Under the pieces are notes generated by a model. That model saw only the letters and a program-made list of their open reading frames with translations, had not been told where the DNA came from and made no database searches. A DNA stretch of 64,000 bases from Rhodobacteraceae bacterium HTCC2083 (GTDB taxonomy: Bacteria > Pseudomonadota > Alphaproteobacteria > Rhodobacterales > Rhodobacteraceae), in the NCBI GenBank assembly GCA_000156115.1, contig DS995276.1:3222696-3286695 (forward strand). The letters run 5' to 3'. The position numbers and the translations under genes were made by a program. This document shows, piece by piece, positions 17,816 through 32,353 of this stretch; position 1 is the stretch's first letter, and each line of letters opens with the position of its first letter.

Positions 17816-18889
17816 GTGTCGGCTCAGGATCTAACTGAGCTACAAATGTCAGCTAAAGCGCAACTGGTGCGAGCCATCGCGGCGCTCAACCAGCTATCGT
17901 TGAGGATTGATGCAGGGACAGTGGGACCTAAATCCGAAGCGTCCAAAGTGTTTGGGGACATTCGGGACTGGTTGAAAATCGCTCATGAGATGGAGTTGCG
18001 TCTTGAAAAATTTGAACAAGAAAGAGGTGCCGTCACGGCGAATCCTTGGCCCGCGGCTGTAGCGGTTTATGATGCGCCAATTGATGCGAATTATGGGTTT
18101 AACACCTATTGTCAGGGCCGCTCTACTATTGGGGTGACCCAAACCCCGCTGAACGCGAGCGCATTCGGTGTAATTGATCGCGGCGCACCTTTGCGGGTCA
18201 AACTAGCGAGCGATCAGCTAGAGAGTATTGCCCGCGAAACGCTCCTGTCTGGGGGTAATCTTGCAGCCATCGGAGATGGCTCTGGCGCGAATTGGGAGAT
18301 CTTTCAGTTTGAGCGCGCAAAGCTTGTAGCGCCTGATACCTATGAGTTGAGTCAACGCTTACGCGGGCAATATGGAACAGATGGTTTGGTGCCCGCCGCA
18401 TGGCCTGTTGGGTCGGTCTTCGTACTGTTGAATGGCGTGCCCAACCAGATTGGTTTGCGCAGCTCCGATCGCGACGTGCAACGCCATTTCAGGATTGGAC
18501 CCGCGCACCGTGGATATGATGATCCGGCTTATGAGCACCTGGTCGAGACTTTTGAAGGTACAGGTTTGCGACCCTATCCACCTGCGCATCTTGAAGCGAA
18601 TTCCAATGGTGCCGATGTTGATTTTTCCTGGATACGGCGCACGCGCAGTGACGGGGATGATTGGGGGTGGGGCGATGTGCCCCTTGGCGAAGAAAGTGAG
18701 CAGTATCTTATCCAAATCATCGTTGGCGGTAACGTCAAACGACAAGTTTTTAGTGCAACAGCGCAATATCGTTACCTGCAAGCCGACCAGTTTTCAGACA
18801 ATGTCACAGGGGTTTACGAAGTGCGTGTTGCGCAAATCTCTGAACGGTTTGGGCCCGGGCTCTTTGCGTCGCACATTGTGGGGGGCTGA
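17816..18889 (+). CDS. GTA remnant: gp1 (TerS)-like N-terminus fused to gp15 C-terminus
   Basis: Residues about 85-357 match the C-terminal part of the gene transfer agent tail protein gp15. Landmarks are PWPAAVAVYDA, AAIGDGSGANWEIFQF, VAPDTYELSQRLRGQYGTDG, FRIGPAHRGYDDPAYEH, GLRPYPPAHLEA and WIRRTRSDGDDWGWG. Full gp15 has about 1300 residues, so some 1000 are missing. The first 80 residues are helical (AKAQLVRAIAALNQLSLRI, DIRDWLKIAHEMELRLEKF) and resemble the small GTA gene g1. The simplest reading is an internal deletion of g2-g14 that joined g1 to g15 in frame. The GTG start at 17816 has no good ribosome site. The best one (GGAG before ATG 17790) opens a 14-codon ORF in another frame, so translation is doubtful. 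The gp15 part is firm; the g1 assignment is less so. Confidence 0.8.
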   Translation: MSAQDLTELQMSAKAQLVRAIAALNQLSLRIDAGTVGPKSEASKVFGDIRDWLKIAHEMELRLEKFEQERGAVTANPWPAAVAVYDAPIDANYGFNTYCQGRSTIGVTQTPLNASAFGVIDRGAPLRVKLASDQLESIARETLLSGGNLAAIGDGSGANWEIFQFERAKLVAPDTYELSQRLRGQYGTDGLVPAAWPVGSVFVLLNGVPNQIGLRSSDRDVQRHFRIGPAHRGYDDPAYEHLVETFEGTGLRPYPPAHLEANSNGADVDFSWIRRTRSDGDDWGWGDVPLGEESEQYLIQIIVGGNVKRQVFSATAQYRYLQADQFSDNVTGVYEVRVAQISERFGPGLFASHIVGG

Positions 18890-19188
18890 TGAGTAACCAT
18901 ATAACTTTGCATGATGCATATTTGCTGGCGCGTTATGGGATCTGTTTTCAACCCAACCATAGGACCTGGAAATGCCGTGAGCTTTTGGCACGTGTCCGCG
19001 AGGCGGCTTTCTATGTTGAACTGACGGGTCACGCCCATCCCTTTTACGGGGATGGGTCTATCGCCAGTCTCGCCTTACGAACACACCTACCAGAGATGTC
19101 TATGCATCTGACCCATGAGACATTGGCTGTCTATGGCGTTGCGTTTCGTGAAATCACCGAGGTGCTGTGTCACACTAACGACACCTAG
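18889..19188 (+). CDS. Hypothetical protein downstream of GTA gp15 remnant
   Basis: The ATG overlaps the stop of the preceding frame (TGATG), which indicates translational coupling. The 99-residue protein begins MSNHITLHDAYLLARYGICF and contains FQPNHRTWKCRELLAR and LTGHAHPFYGDGSIASLAL. It has no signal peptide or membrane helix. I know no function. Its coupling to gp15 suggests that it was the last gene of the GTA operon or a passenger kept with it. The next gene, cysE, is a common right-hand neighbour of GTA clusters in this order. Confidence 0.65.
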   Translation: MSNHITLHDAYLLARYGICFQPNHRTWKCRELLARVREAAFYVELTGHAHPFYGDGSIASLALRTHLPEMSMHLTHETLAVYGVAFREITEVLCHTNDT

Positions 19189-19295
19189 CCTTTTGTGATC
19201 CATCAATCATTTCTCTGTGAGGGATCACCCATTTGCATTTGTCCTGTACACTGCATTTGTTGTAAGGATGGCGCAAAGCAAGAGGAGCTTTCGCG

Positions 19296-20108
19296 ATGGC
19301 GCAAGTCGATTCACCCCTTCGTAGTATCGATCCGGTTTGGGATCGTATCTCGCATGAAGCCGCAGACGCAGTGCAGGCTGAACCGTTGATGGGTGGGCTG
19401 TTACACGCATGTGTTCTGCACCACAATAGCCTAGAGAAGGCCTTGTCGTATCGGTTTTCGGCCAAGCTTCACTCGAACGAAATGAGCCAGATCATCTTGC
19501 GTGACATTGCAGATGAGGCCTATGCACAAGATCCCAGTATTGTTGAAGCGGCGCGCGCGGATTTGATGGCGATTTTTGAACGCGATCCGGCGTGCCATCG
19601 TTTGTTGCAGCCTTTGGTGTTCTTCAAAGGCTTTCAAGCTATTCAAGCCTTTCGTATTGCCAATTGGCTTTGGCGAACAGGTCGCAAAGATCTTTCATAT
19701 TTTGTACAAATGCGCGTGTCTGAGATTTTTGGTGTGGATATCCATCCCGCCGCGTGCATCGGTAAGGGCATCATGATTGATCACGCCCATTCCATCGTAA
19801 TTGGCGAAACCGCGGTTGTGGGTGACAATGTCTCGATGCTGCATTCTGTGACGTTAGGCGGCACAGGCAAAGAGGAGGAAGATCGCCATCCCAAAATTGG
19901 CGATGGCGTGTTGATAGGCGCCGGAGCGAAAGTGTTGGGTAACATCAAGGTTGGTCATTGCAGCCGGATTGCGGCCGGATCTGTGGTGCTCGCCGAAGTG
20001 CCTCCATGTAAAACTGTCGCAGGCGTGCCCGCGAAAATCGTTGGCGAGGCAGGGTGCGATCAGCCGTCTGTGTCGATGCACCAGATCATAAATTCAGCGC
20101 CCAAGTAA
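19296..20108 (+). CDS. cysE: Serine O-acetyltransferase
   Basis: CysE acetylates L-serine with acetyl-CoA as the first step of cysteine synthesis. The N-terminal helical domain (SFRDPVW-like RSIDPVWDRISHEAADAV) precedes a left-handed beta-helix with hexapeptide repeats (GVDIHPAACIGKGIMIDHAHSIVIG is spread over residues about 147-172, and GDGVLIGAGAKVLGNIKVG follows). The catalytic His and Asp in DHAHS and the flexible C-terminal tail are present. AAGAGGAGC lies before the ATG. 270 residues matches the family. It stands next to the GTA remnant. Confidence 0.95.
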   Translation: MAQVDSPLRSIDPVWDRISHEAADAVQAEPLMGGLLHACVLHHNSLEKALSYRFSAKLHSNEMSQIILRDIADEAYAQDPSIVEAARADLMAIFERDPACHRLLQPLVFFKGFQAIQAFRIANWLWRTGRKDLSYFVQMRVSEIFGVDIHPAACIGKGIMIDHAHSIVIGETAVVGDNVSMLHSVTLGGTGKEEEDRHPKIGDGVLIGAGAKVLGNIKVGHCSRIAAGSVVLAEVPPCKTVAGVPAKIVGEAGCDQPSVSMHQIINSAPK

Positions 20109-20197
20109 CACCTGTTGCAAAGGCATGCTGCATGCATTTAGTCTGTCCTTAAGAGGTCAGGCGATGCCCGCGGTGGGAGTTTTAGGTAAAATGAAGT

Positions 20198-21466
20198 TTA
20201 AGCGAGCATCGCGATCGGATTTTCCAAGTTTGCTTTGATCGCGGCCAGTAGATCAGCACCAAGCGCGCCGTCGATAACTCTGTGATCGACCGAGAGCGTG
20301 ACGGACATCACAGTCGCAATGTCGAGGTCGCCGTCGCTGTTCACAATTGGTTTCTTCGCGCCCGCACCCACAGCGAGAATTGCGCCGTGAGGTGGATTGA
20401 TGACAGCGTCAAAATTTTCGATACCCATCATACCAAGATTGGAGATCGCAAAGCTACCGCCCATATATTCATGAGGTGCAAGTTTACGATCCCGCGCGCG
20501 GTTGGCGAGATCTTTCATCTGTGCAGAGAGCGCGGAAAGTGATTTTGAATCAGCGTCTTGCAGGACTGGAGTAAAGAGGCCGCCTTCAATCGCAACGGCG
20601 ACAGCTACGTCTGATGCCTTCATCTGGAGCACGCGATCACCGGCCCAAACCGCGTTGGCCGCGGGGACTTGTTGCAGTGCAAGCGCACAGGCTTTTATGA
20701 TGAAATCGTTTACGGAAAGTTTGATGTCACGCGCAGCGAGTTGTTTGTTGAGCTGACTGCGGAATTTCAGGAGCGCATCGAGGTGGATATCGCGGCGCAG
20801 GTAGAAATGCGGTATGTTTTGTTTGGCCTCTGTCAGGCGCGCCGCGATGGTTTTGCGCATGCCATCGAGGGGCAGTTCGGTGAACTCGCGCCCTTCGTAC
20901 ATTTTGGCGATTTGGCTTGGGTTTGTGTCTGGTGCCTTGGCTGTTTGAGGCGTTGGAATAGCGGCTGGCTGCGCGGCAGGAGCACTTTGTGCGTTTTCAA
21001 CGTCGGCTTTGACGATGCGTCCTCTGGGGCCACTGCCTGTGATCGTTGCGAGATCAATGCCTTTGTCCGCGGCAATGCGGCGTGCGAGAGGGGATGCGAA
21101 AACGCGATCTCCAGTTTGCGTCAATTTCGGCGCAGGGGCCGTGGCTACTGGCGTGCTAAGCACCTCTGGAGCGATCGGCGCGGGAGCGGTCTGGCTCGAG
21201 GCCACAACCTCAGCACTGTCTTCACCATCCTCGAGCAAGAGCGCAATGGGGCTGTTGACAAGCACACCTGCAGTGCCTGCCTCGACCAAGATCTTACCGA
21301 TGACGCCTTCATCGACGGCTTCGAATTCCATCGTGGCTTTGTCGGTTTCAATTTCTGCCAGCAGATCGCCAGAAGAGACTGTGTCACCCTCTTTCACGAG
21401 CCATTTGGCGAGCGTGCCGTCCTCCATCGTGGGGGACAGGGCGGGCATGAGAATTTCGATGGCCAT
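20198..21466 (-). CDS. pdhC: Pyruvate dehydrogenase E2, dihydrolipoamide acetyltransferase
   Basis: E2 is the core of the pyruvate dehydrogenase complex and passes acetyl groups to CoA. Order: lipoyl domain (1-80, lipoyl Lys in [11 protein letters not shown]), Ala/Pro linker, E1/E3-binding domain ([19 protein letters not shown], residues about 118-150), linker, and the catalytic domain ending with the active-site His motif [14 protein letters not shown]. Length 422. It is the last of pdhA-pdhB-pdhC, 12 bp after pdhB. Lipoate would come from LipA, encoded 40 kb away in this window. Confidence 0.96.
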   Translation of the reverse strand: MAIEILMPALSPTMEDGTLAKWLVKEGDTVSSGDLLAEIETDKATMEFEAVDEGVIGKILVEAGTAGVLVNSPIALLLEDGEDSAEVVASSQTAPAPIAPEVLSTPVATAPAPKLTQTGDRVFASPLARRIAADKGIDLATITGSGPRGRIVKADVENAQSAPAAQPAAIPTPQTAKAPDTNPSQIAKMYEGREFTELPLDGMRKTIAARLTEAKQNIPHFYLRRDIHLDALLKFRSQLNKQLAARDIKLSVNDFIIKACALALQQVPAANAVWAGDRVLQMKASDVAVAVAIEGGLFTPVLQDADSKSLSALSAQMKDLANRARDRKLAPHEYMGGSFAISNLGMMGIENFDAVINPPHGAILAVGAGAKKPIVNSDGDLDIATVMSVTLSVDHRVIDGALGADLLAAIKANLENPIAMLA

Positions 21467-21478
21467 TAGGTCTCTCCC

Positions 21479-22843
21479 TTAACGATATGTTACTTTTTGC
21501 ACCGCTTCGATCACCTCATCGGTGGTGGTCAGCGCGAGCTTTTCAAGGTTGGCAGCATAAGGCATGGGCACGTCCTTGCCTGTGCAATTGATGACCGGCG
21601 CATCGAGGTAATCGAATGCTTCTTGCATAAGAACCGCGGAGATATGATTGCCGATTGCGCCGACGGGGAACCCTTCTTCGACGGTGACGCAGCGGTTGGT
21701 TTTCTTGACGCTTTCGATAACGGTTTGCGTATCCATCGGTCGAAGAGAGCGTAGGTCAATCACCTCTGAACTTACGCCACTTTCAGAAAGCTTTTCAGCA
21801 GCTTCCATGGCGTAGCTCATCCCGATTCCAAAGCTCACAATCGTCACATCGCTACCCTCGCATGCGATGCGAGCCTTGCCGATGGGAACGGTGAAATCAT
21901 CAAGCACAGGAACCTCGAATGTGCGCCCGTAGAGAATTTCGTTCTCCAGGAAAATTACAGGGTTTGGGTCGCGGATCGCGGACTTCATTAGACCTTTCGC
22001 ATCGGCTGCAGTGTAGGGCATCACGACTTTAAGGCCAGGGATATGCGCATACCATGCGGCGTAGTCCTGCGAGTGCTGCGCACCCACGCGTGCGGCTGCA
22101 CCATTGGGGCCGCGGAACACCATAGGAGCCCCCATTTGACCACCTGACATATAGAGCGTCTTTGCGGCTGAATTAATAATATGATCAATGGCTTGCATGG
22201 CAAAGTTAAAAGTCATGAACTCAACAATTGGCTTCAAGCCACCAAAGGATGCACCAACCGCAATACCGGCAAATCCATGCTCTGTGATTGGTGTATCAAT
22301 CACACGCTTGCTGCCAAATTCATCCAGCATACCCTGGGAAATTTTATACGCCCCTTGGTATTCTCCAACCTCTTCACCCATGAGAAACACGCTCTCATCA
22401 CTGCGCATTTCTTCGCTCATTGCATCGCGCAAGGCTTCGCGAACGGTTTGCTGCTTCATCCGTGTGCCTTCGGGCCAATCGGACTGAGGCGCACGCCATT
22501 GTGGTTTATCTGCAATTTCGTTGTGCTGAACAGGGGCGGCTAGAACGCTGGGCGCGGTAGCTGCCACTGGGGCAGGCGCACTCGCATCATCGGCGCTTTC
22601 GCCTTCTTCCAAGAGCAAAGCAATCGCTGTATTCACAGCTACACCAGCGCTGCCTTCTGGCACAAGGATCGACCCTATCACGCCTTCATCGACGGCTTCA
22701 AATTCCATCGTGGCTTTGTCGGTTTCGATTTCAGCGATGATGTCACCTGAGGAAACTGTGTCACCTTCCTTTACCAACCATTTGGCGAGCGTGCCTTCCT
22801 CCATGGTGGGCGATAGGGCAGGCATTAGGATTTCGATGGCCAT
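21479..22843 (-). CDS. pdhB: Pyruvate dehydrogenase E1 beta with N-terminal lipoyl domain
   Basis: E1-beta works with E1-alpha to decarboxylate pyruvate with thiamine diphosphate. This protein has the alphaproteobacterial form: a lipoyl domain (1-80, [11 protein letters not shown]), a linker of about 50 residues and then the transketolase-like E1-beta domain ([19 protein letters not shown] to KVTYR). The lipoyl domain is almost identical to that of E2: among the first 57 residues only positions 16, 35 and 36 differ. Length 454. It starts 4 bp after pdhA and precedes pdhC. Confidence 0.96.
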   Translation of the reverse strand: MAIEILMPALSPTMEEGTLAKWLVKEGDTVSSGDIIAEIETDKATMEFEAVDEGVIGSILVPEGSAGVAVNTAIALLLEEGESADDASAPAPVAATAPSVLAAPVQHNEIADKPQWRAPQSDWPEGTRMKQQTVREALRDAMSEEMRSDESVFLMGEEVGEYQGAYKISQGMLDEFGSKRVIDTPITEHGFAGIAVGASFGGLKPIVEFMTFNFAMQAIDHIINSAAKTLYMSGGQMGAPMVFRGPNGAAARVGAQHSQDYAAWYAHIPGLKVVMPYTAADAKGLMKSAIRDPNPVIFLENEILYGRTFEVPVLDDFTVPIGKARIACEGSDVTIVSFGIGMSYAMEAAEKLSESGVSSEVIDLRSLRPMDTQTVIESVKKTNRCVTVEEGFPVGAIGNHISAVLMQEAFDYLDAPVINCTGKDVPMPYAANLEKLALTTTDEVIEAVQKVTYR

Positions 22844-22846
22844 GAT

Positions 22847-23848
22847 TTACACCTCCGCCTCTGCATAAATGTCGGTCCAAAGCTCCGATACATCGGGCAA
22901 GGGGCTGTCCTTGGCGAATTCCGCCGAGGCGTTCACCACTTTCTTGATCTCTTTGTCGATGGCTTTGAGATCATCCTCGCTCGCGTGTTTGCCTGTCAGC
23001 AAAACGTCGCGGACTTGCTCAATTGGGTCACGCTCGTCGCGCATTTTCTGCACTTCTTCGCGGGTGCGATATTTGGCAGGGTCCGACATAGAGTGACCGC
23101 GATAACGATAGGTTTTGATTTCCAAGATGTAAGGGCCTTTGCCAGACCGGCAATGTTTTACTGCGCGCTCACCAGCTTCTTTGACGGCCATTACGTCCAT
23201 GCCATCAACGATTTCACCGGGGATGCCAAAGGCTTCGCCGCGGGTGTGCAAATCAGGCGTGGAAGTGGAGCGATCTTGCGATGTACCCATAGCGTACTGA
23301 TTGTTTTCAATGACAAAAATGCATGGGAGATCCCAAATTGCGGCCATATTGAAGGTCTCGTAGACCTGACCTTGGTTCGCGGCGCCGTCGCCAAAATAGG
23401 TGAAGGTTACGCGGCCATTGTCTTGATATTTGTCTGCAAAGGCGAGACCCGCACCAAGCGGTACTTGCGCTGCAACGATGCCGTGACCGCCATAGAAATG
23501 CTTCTCTTTCGAGAACATATGCATGGAGCCACCTTTACCCTTGGAATAGCCATCAATGCGGCCCGTTAACTCGGCCATTACGCCATTGGGATCCATGCCA
23601 CAGGCCAGCATATGACCGTGATCGCGATATGATGTGATGCGTTTGTCGCCTTCTTCGGCGGCGGCCTCTAAGCCCACAACAACAGCTTCTTGACCAATGT
23701 AGAGATGGCAAAATCCTCCGATCAGACCCATGCCATAGAGCTGGCCAGCCTTTTCTTCAAAGCGGCGGATGAGCAGCATGTCTTTGTAGTGCTGCAACAA
23801 ATCTTTAGCAGACACATTGGATTTAGCGGTCGTTTTTCGCGCAGCCAT
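22847..23848 (-). CDS. pdhA: Pyruvate dehydrogenase E1 alpha
   Basis: E1-alpha binds thiamine diphosphate through the motif GDGAANQGQVYETFNMA...NNQYAMG. The phosphorylation-loop region YRYRGHSMSDPAKYR is conserved, although bacteria generally lack the kinase. Length 333 is standard. GGAGGA lies 10 nt before the ATG at 23848. It is the first gene of the pdhABC operon, and ftsB lies 120 bp upstream on the same strand, an arrangement usual in alphaproteobacteria. Confidence 0.96.
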   Translation of the reverse strand: MAARKTTAKSNVSAKDLLQHYKDMLLIRRFEEKAGQLYGMGLIGGFCHLYIGQEAVVVGLEAAAEEGDKRITSYRDHGHMLACGMDPNGVMAELTGRIDGYSKGKGGSMHMFSKEKHFYGGHGIVAAQVPLGAGLAFADKYQDNGRVTFTYFGDGAANQGQVYETFNMAAIWDLPCIFVIENNQYAMGTSQDRSTSTPDLHTRGEAFGIPGEIVDGMDVMAVKEAGERAVKHCRSGKGPYILEIKTYRYRGHSMSDPAKYRTREEVQKMRDERDPIEQVRDVLLTGKHASEDDLKAIDKEIKKVVNASAEFAKDSPLPDVSELWTDIYAEAEV

Positions 23849-23968
23849 AAGCGGTGCATCCTCCCAGAAACATCAAGTGGTTTAGCGTTAAACAATAGTC
23901 TAACGCAGGAAAACCATACTGGCCAGAGTGCAATGATGTGGGTAACGAATTGGTTAACGCGACATGCC

Positions 23969-24271
23969 TTAACGGACAACGATTTCGTCAGCGCGTAGCA
24001 GGCCAAGGACATCTCGGGCCTGTTGATCGAGTAGGTCGAGATCAAGGTAGGTGTCTGACAAGCGTTTGGTGAGATTTTCCATCTCTGCCACTTCGCTCTT
24101 AAGTTGGCTGAGTTGCACATCTAAATCCCGTGCTAACACAACGATTTCCGCACGGCGAAACACGCCGTAGTCGCCTTGAACAGCCGCAAACGTGAAATAC
24201 GTCGCAAGGCTGAATGCCGCTGCAAAGTAGATCAAAGCGCCAAGCGCGGGTTTCGCAGTTTTCGGTGTCAT
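23969..24271 (-). CDS. ftsB: Septum formation initiator, FtsB/DivIC family
   Basis: A single membrane helix (ALGALIYFAAAFSLATYFTF) is followed by a coiled-coil (RDLDVQLSQLKSEVAEMEN) and a short C-terminus (DLLDQQARDVLGLLRADEIV), the classic FtsB layout. FtsB joins FtsQ and FtsL to license the septal peptidoglycan synthase during division. I take ATG 24271 (MTPKTAKP). A GTG six codons further up (24289) is possible. About 100 residues is normal. The eno-ftsB-pdhA order is typical of alphaproteobacteria; eno is absent here. Confidence 0.9.
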   Translation of the reverse strand: MTPKTAKPALGALIYFAAAFSLATYFTFAAVQGDYGVFRRAEIVVLARDLDVQLSQLKSEVAEMENLTKRLSDTYLDLDLLDQQARDVLGLLRADEIVVR

Positions 24272-24431
24272 TCGGATTAGCTGTCTCACTGGCCTTGGAT
24301 ACGCCTCTTACGGACGTTGTCTGATCTATGTGCCACGAAGATTTACCTTCGGTCAGCCCTTTTTTCCCCTCATGTCCAAACTGAGGGGCAGGTGTGTGCT
24401 GGAAGGCACAATTGCTTGGTGCGCACTTCAT

Positions 24432-25418
24432 TTAGAGGGCCGTCAAGACCTCTGCTGCCAGCTCGAACGAGCGGATTCGCGCACTGTTATCATGAATCGC
24501 CCCTGTCAGCATGATCTCATCAGGTTGATAATGCGCGATAATTTCGCTTAAGCGAGCCTGCACAGTTTCGGGCGCACCCGTCGCAGAGCACGACAAAGCA
24601 TGCTGCACTTGCTGCAAAACGACAGGGGGCACGTGATCTTCCACGCGCTCAACGGGGCATGGTAGTGGGCCAGGATTGCCGGTGCGCAAGTTTGCGAAAG
24701 CTAAGATTTGCGACGATCTCAGCACCTGCGCTTCCTCGTCAGTTGGCGCCACGCACACACCAGAGGCAAGCATCGCATGCGGTGCATCGAGATACTTTGA
24801 GGGTTGGAATGTGTCACGGTAGATGTGTAGTGCTTGCCCTAACATGTCAGGCGCAAAATGGGACGCAAACGCGTAAGGCAGGCCGAGATACGCGGCTAGC
24901 TGTGCACCGAACAGGCTGGACCCAAGAATCCAGATGGGCACTTCTGTGCCTTGGCCAGGCACGGCTTGCACGCCATGCTCTCCACCACCTTTTGAAAGAT
25001 ATCCGATAAGTTCTTGAACATCCTGAGGAAAACTATCCTCCGGAGCCATGTGACGGCGTAGTGCGCGCGCGGTAGCCATGTCACTTCCCGGTGCGCGACC
25101 AAGGCCAAGATCGATGCGATCAGGATAAAGCATGGCGAGCGTGCCGAACTGTTCTGCAATCACCAAAGGGGCGTGATTTGGCAGCATGATCCCACCTGCA
25201 CCGACTCGCAGTGATGTCGTGGCCGCCGCAACTTTCGCGATGACGAGGGCGGTTGCTGCACTTGCAATGCCGGGCATGTTGTGATGTTCCGCCAGCCAGT
25301 ATCGCGTATAGCCCGCGCACTCTGCTGCTTGGGCGAGCTCAACTGTATTTTCAATCGCATGTCGTGCAGTTTGGCCTTCGGGAATGGGCGAAAGATCAAG
25401 CAGCGAGAAAGGAATCAT
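24432..25418 (-). CDS. LLM-class flavin-dependent oxidoreductase
   Basis: This 328-residue protein belongs to the bacterial luciferase-like group that uses FMNH2 or F420. Signs are the start [54 protein letters not shown] and [10 protein letters not shown], all typical of the subgroup near LuxA-like YhbW. The substrate is unknown. The ATG at 25418 lies 1 nt after the mnmA stop, so the gene is probably coupled to mnmA. An upstream frame (to 25475) lies inside mnmA and is not needed. Confidence 0.88.
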   Translation of the reverse strand: MIPFSLLDLSPIPEGQTARHAIENTVELAQAAECAGYTRYWLAEHHNMPGIASAATALVIAKVAAATTSLRVGAGGIMLPNHAPLVIAEQFGTLAMLYPDRIDLGLGRAPGSDMATARALRRHMAPEDSFPQDVQELIGYLSKGGGEHGVQAVPGQGTEVPIWILGSSLFGAQLAAYLGLPYAFASHFAPDMLGQALHIYRDTFQPSKYLDAPHAMLASGVCVAPTDEEAQVLRSSQILAFANLRTGNPGPLPCPVERVEDHVPPVVLQQVQHALSCSATGAPETVQARLSEIIAHYQPDEIMLTGAIHDNSARIRSFELAAEVLTAL

Positions 25419-25419
25419 C

Positions 25420-26565
25420 TTAATAGCCGCGCCAGATCCAACCGCCGCCAAAGATGCGCGTGCTGTCAGTGTCATAGAACACGCAAGCTTGCCCCGGTGA
25501 CACGCCGTCCTCTGGGGTTAACAGCTCAACCGTTGCTTCCACATCAGAAATCGGGCGAATGATCGCAGGGCGCGGCGGACGGGTGGATCGCACGCGCACC
25601 AAGACATGCCATTCCTCTTTAGAGCTAAGCGGCGCATCCCCTAGCCAATTGATTTCGCGCACTGGAATGGTGCGCGTGCTGAGCAGCTCTTTCGGCCCAA
25701 CGATCACATGTTTTAGATCGACATCCAGCCGCACCACGTAAAGCGGCGTTTCCAAACCACCGATACCAAGGCCGCGACGTTGGCCAATGGTGTAGTGAAT
25801 AACGCCCTCGTGCTTGCCTAGGACGTTGCCCTCTGTGTCGACAATATCGCCCGCTTCGGCGGCACCGGGACGCAGTTTTTCAATCACCGCTGCGTAATTG
25901 CCGTTTGGCACAAAACAAATATCCTGACTGTCAGGCTTATCCGCCACGCTTAGCCCAAACTTTGCGGCGAGTTCACGTGTTGCATCCTTAGATGGCAGGT
26001 GGCCCAACGGGAACCGCAGGAAATCAAGCTGTTCTTGCTTGGTGGAAAAGAGAAAATAACTCTGATCACGCGCGCCGTCCGCTGCGGCATGAAGTTCAGC
26101 CTTTTCAGGTCCCATCTTGCGCTGGATATAGTGGCCCGTCGCCATGCAATCCGCATCGAGGTCCTTGGCAGTTTCCAGAAGGTCTTTGAATTTCACCCGC
26201 TCATTGCAACGAATGCACGGCACAGGGGTCGCACCAGCCAAATAACTATCTGCGAACTCGTCAATCACCGCATCTTTAAACACGTTCTCATAGTCCAGAA
26301 CGTAATGGGGAAAGCCCATTTCCTCGGCCACGCGGCGCGCATCATGGATATCGAGGCCTGCACAGCACGCACCCTTCTTGGCCAAAGCCGCACCATGATC
26401 ATAAAGCTGCAGCGTTACACCGACCACGTCATAGCCCTCGGATGCCAATTGCGCCGCAACCACAGAACTATCCACACCGCCAGACATCGCCACGACAACG
26501 CGGGTATCTGATGGGGCTTTGGCAAACCCGAGGCTGTTCAATTTTGTCGCAGTGTCCAGCGCCAT
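25420..26565 (-). CDS. mnmA: tRNA-specific 2-thiouridylase MnmA
   Basis: MnmA thiolates U34 of tRNAs for Lys, Glu and Gln. The PP-loop motif [15 protein letters not shown] binds ATP. The two catalytic cysteines lie in [14 protein letters not shown] and [10 protein letters not shown], and [10 protein letters not shown] is the tRNA-binding region. Length 381 is normal. It is followed without a gap by the LLM oxidoreductase and is divergent from sciP. Confidence 0.95.
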   Translation of the reverse strand: MALDTATKLNSLGFAKAPSDTRVVVAMSGGVDSSVVAAQLASEGYDVVGVTLQLYDHGAALAKKGACCAGLDIHDARRVAEEMGFPHYVLDYENVFKDAVIDEFADSYLAGATPVPCIRCNERVKFKDLLETAKDLDADCMATGHYIQRKMGPEKAELHAAADGARDQSYFLFSTKQEQLDFLRFPLGHLPSKDATRELAAKFGLSVADKPDSQDICFVPNGNYAAVIEKLRPGAAEAGDIVDTEGNVLGKHEGVIHYTIGQRRGLGIGGLETPLYVVRLDVDLKHVIVGPKELLSTRTIPVREINWLGDAPLSSKEEWHVLVRVRSTRPPRPAIIRPISDVEATVELLTPEDGVSPGQACVFYDTDSTRIFGGGWIWRGY

Positions 26566-26688
26566 ATCGGCAACTCCTTAGCAGACCTTAAAGAAATATA
26601 GGAAAATCCTAACTACTCTCAAGGGCAGGCTTCACCTCGCTTTAAGAGATTGAACGCAGAAAGGCGAGAGCAGACATGAGGCGATGAA

Positions 26689-26967
26689 ATGTATCTCAAG
26701 AAAGTAGACGGACCGCGCGCGGTGACACTGCCAGATGGTAAGGTCATGAGCCGCGCAGACCTCCCCGCGGACACGACTCGTCGGTGGGTCGCATCACGAA
26801 AAGCGGCAGTTGTGCGGGGCGTAAATTACGGTTTGATCTCGAAAGATGAGGCGCTGGAACGTTATTCTTTGAGCGAGGAAGAGTTCACGCATTGGGTGCA
26901 AGCTGTTGCAAAACATGGAGAGAATGCGCTGAAAGCAACCTGCGCGCAGGTCTATATACAACCCTAG
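26689..26967 (+). CDS. sciP: SciP-type CtrA inhibitor (DUF1153)
   Basis: The 92-residue protein matches DUF1153: PRAVTLPDGKVMSRADLP, WVASRKAAVVRGVNYGLIS and ALERYSLSEEEFTHWVQAV, a helix-turn-helix fold. In Caulobacter, SciP binds CtrA at promoters and blocks its activation of transcription. GAGG lies 11 nt before the ATG. It stands directly upstream of ctrA on the same strand, a linkage conserved in Rhodobacterales, where CtrA and SciP shape motility and GTA expression. Confidence 0.93.
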   Translation: MYLKKVDGPRAVTLPDGKVMSRADLPADTTRRWVASRKAAVVRGVNYGLISKDEALERYSLSEEEFTHWVQAVAKHGENALKATCAQVYIQP

Positions 26968-26997
26968 GTTGATTTTGTTATCGTTTCTTAACCTATA

Positions 26998-27013
26998 GTA
27001 ACGTTGGATTAAC
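26998..27013 (+). promoter_or_regulatory. Candidate CtrA-binding site upstream of ctrA
   Basis: GTAA-N7-TTAAC (26998-27013) differs by one base from the CtrA full-site consensus TTAA-N7-TTAAC. A further TTAAC lies at 26988. The site is 51 bp upstream of the ctrA ATG and would allow autoregulation. Confidence 0.5.
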
Positions 27014-27063
27014 TATTTTCGAGCATCTTGCATTTGAAGCAAAGTTTAAACGGAGTGATTCCT

Positions 27064-32086
<5,023 letters not shown>

Positions 32087-32102
32087 AAAAATATTAACAA
32101 AA

Positions 32103-32154
32103 TGTTCTCAAATGTTCCATTTTGTTCTTTACATATATTTAAAGAAATGAGAAC
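32103..32154 (+). promoter_or_regulatory. Three phased GTTC repeats plus inverted GAAC upstream of a small membrane protein gene
   Basis: GTTC occurs at 32104, 32114 and 32124, exactly one helical turn apart, and GAAC follows at 32151. This looks like a protein-binding array in the promoter of the gene at 32195. The alphaproteobacterial LexA box is GTTC-N7-GTTC; here the spacing is N6. Confidence 0.45.
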
Positions 32155-32194
32155 AAAGAGGCAACAAAAAACAAGTTCGAGCAGGAGCCACACA

Positions 32195-32317
32195 ATGATG
32201 GATCAAATCAAAGCAGTCATCGCCCGCGCAGACCGCACTTTGGTGCAAGATGCGATCGGGGCAGTGTCTTTGATGACGATTTTCGTCGCAGCCCTGCACA
32301 TTCCCGGTTTTGTTTAA
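32195..32317 (+). CDS. 40-residue single-pass membrane protein
   Basis: A short protein with an amphipathic N-terminus (MMDQIKAVIARADRTLVQD) and one membrane helix (AIGAVSLMTIFVAALHIPGF). AGGAGCC lies 8 nt before the first of two ATGs. Similar short proteins occur in Roseobacter genomes; no function is known. It follows the GTTC-repeat region after recG, and a possible sRNA and terminator lie downstream. Confidence 0.75.
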   Translation: MMDQIKAVIARADRTLVQDAIGAVSLMTIFVAALHIPGFV

Positions 32318-32353
32318 CTTTTTGCCTCGTGATTTCGTGCCGACCGCCGCGCA

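Noticed and set aside
19195-19228. GTGATCC...GGATCAC inverted repeat upstream of cysE
   Set aside because: Arms are only 7 bp and 20 bp apart; could be chance.
20282-21482. Plus-strand frames opposite pdhC
   Set aside because: Antisense shadows without start sites or motifs.
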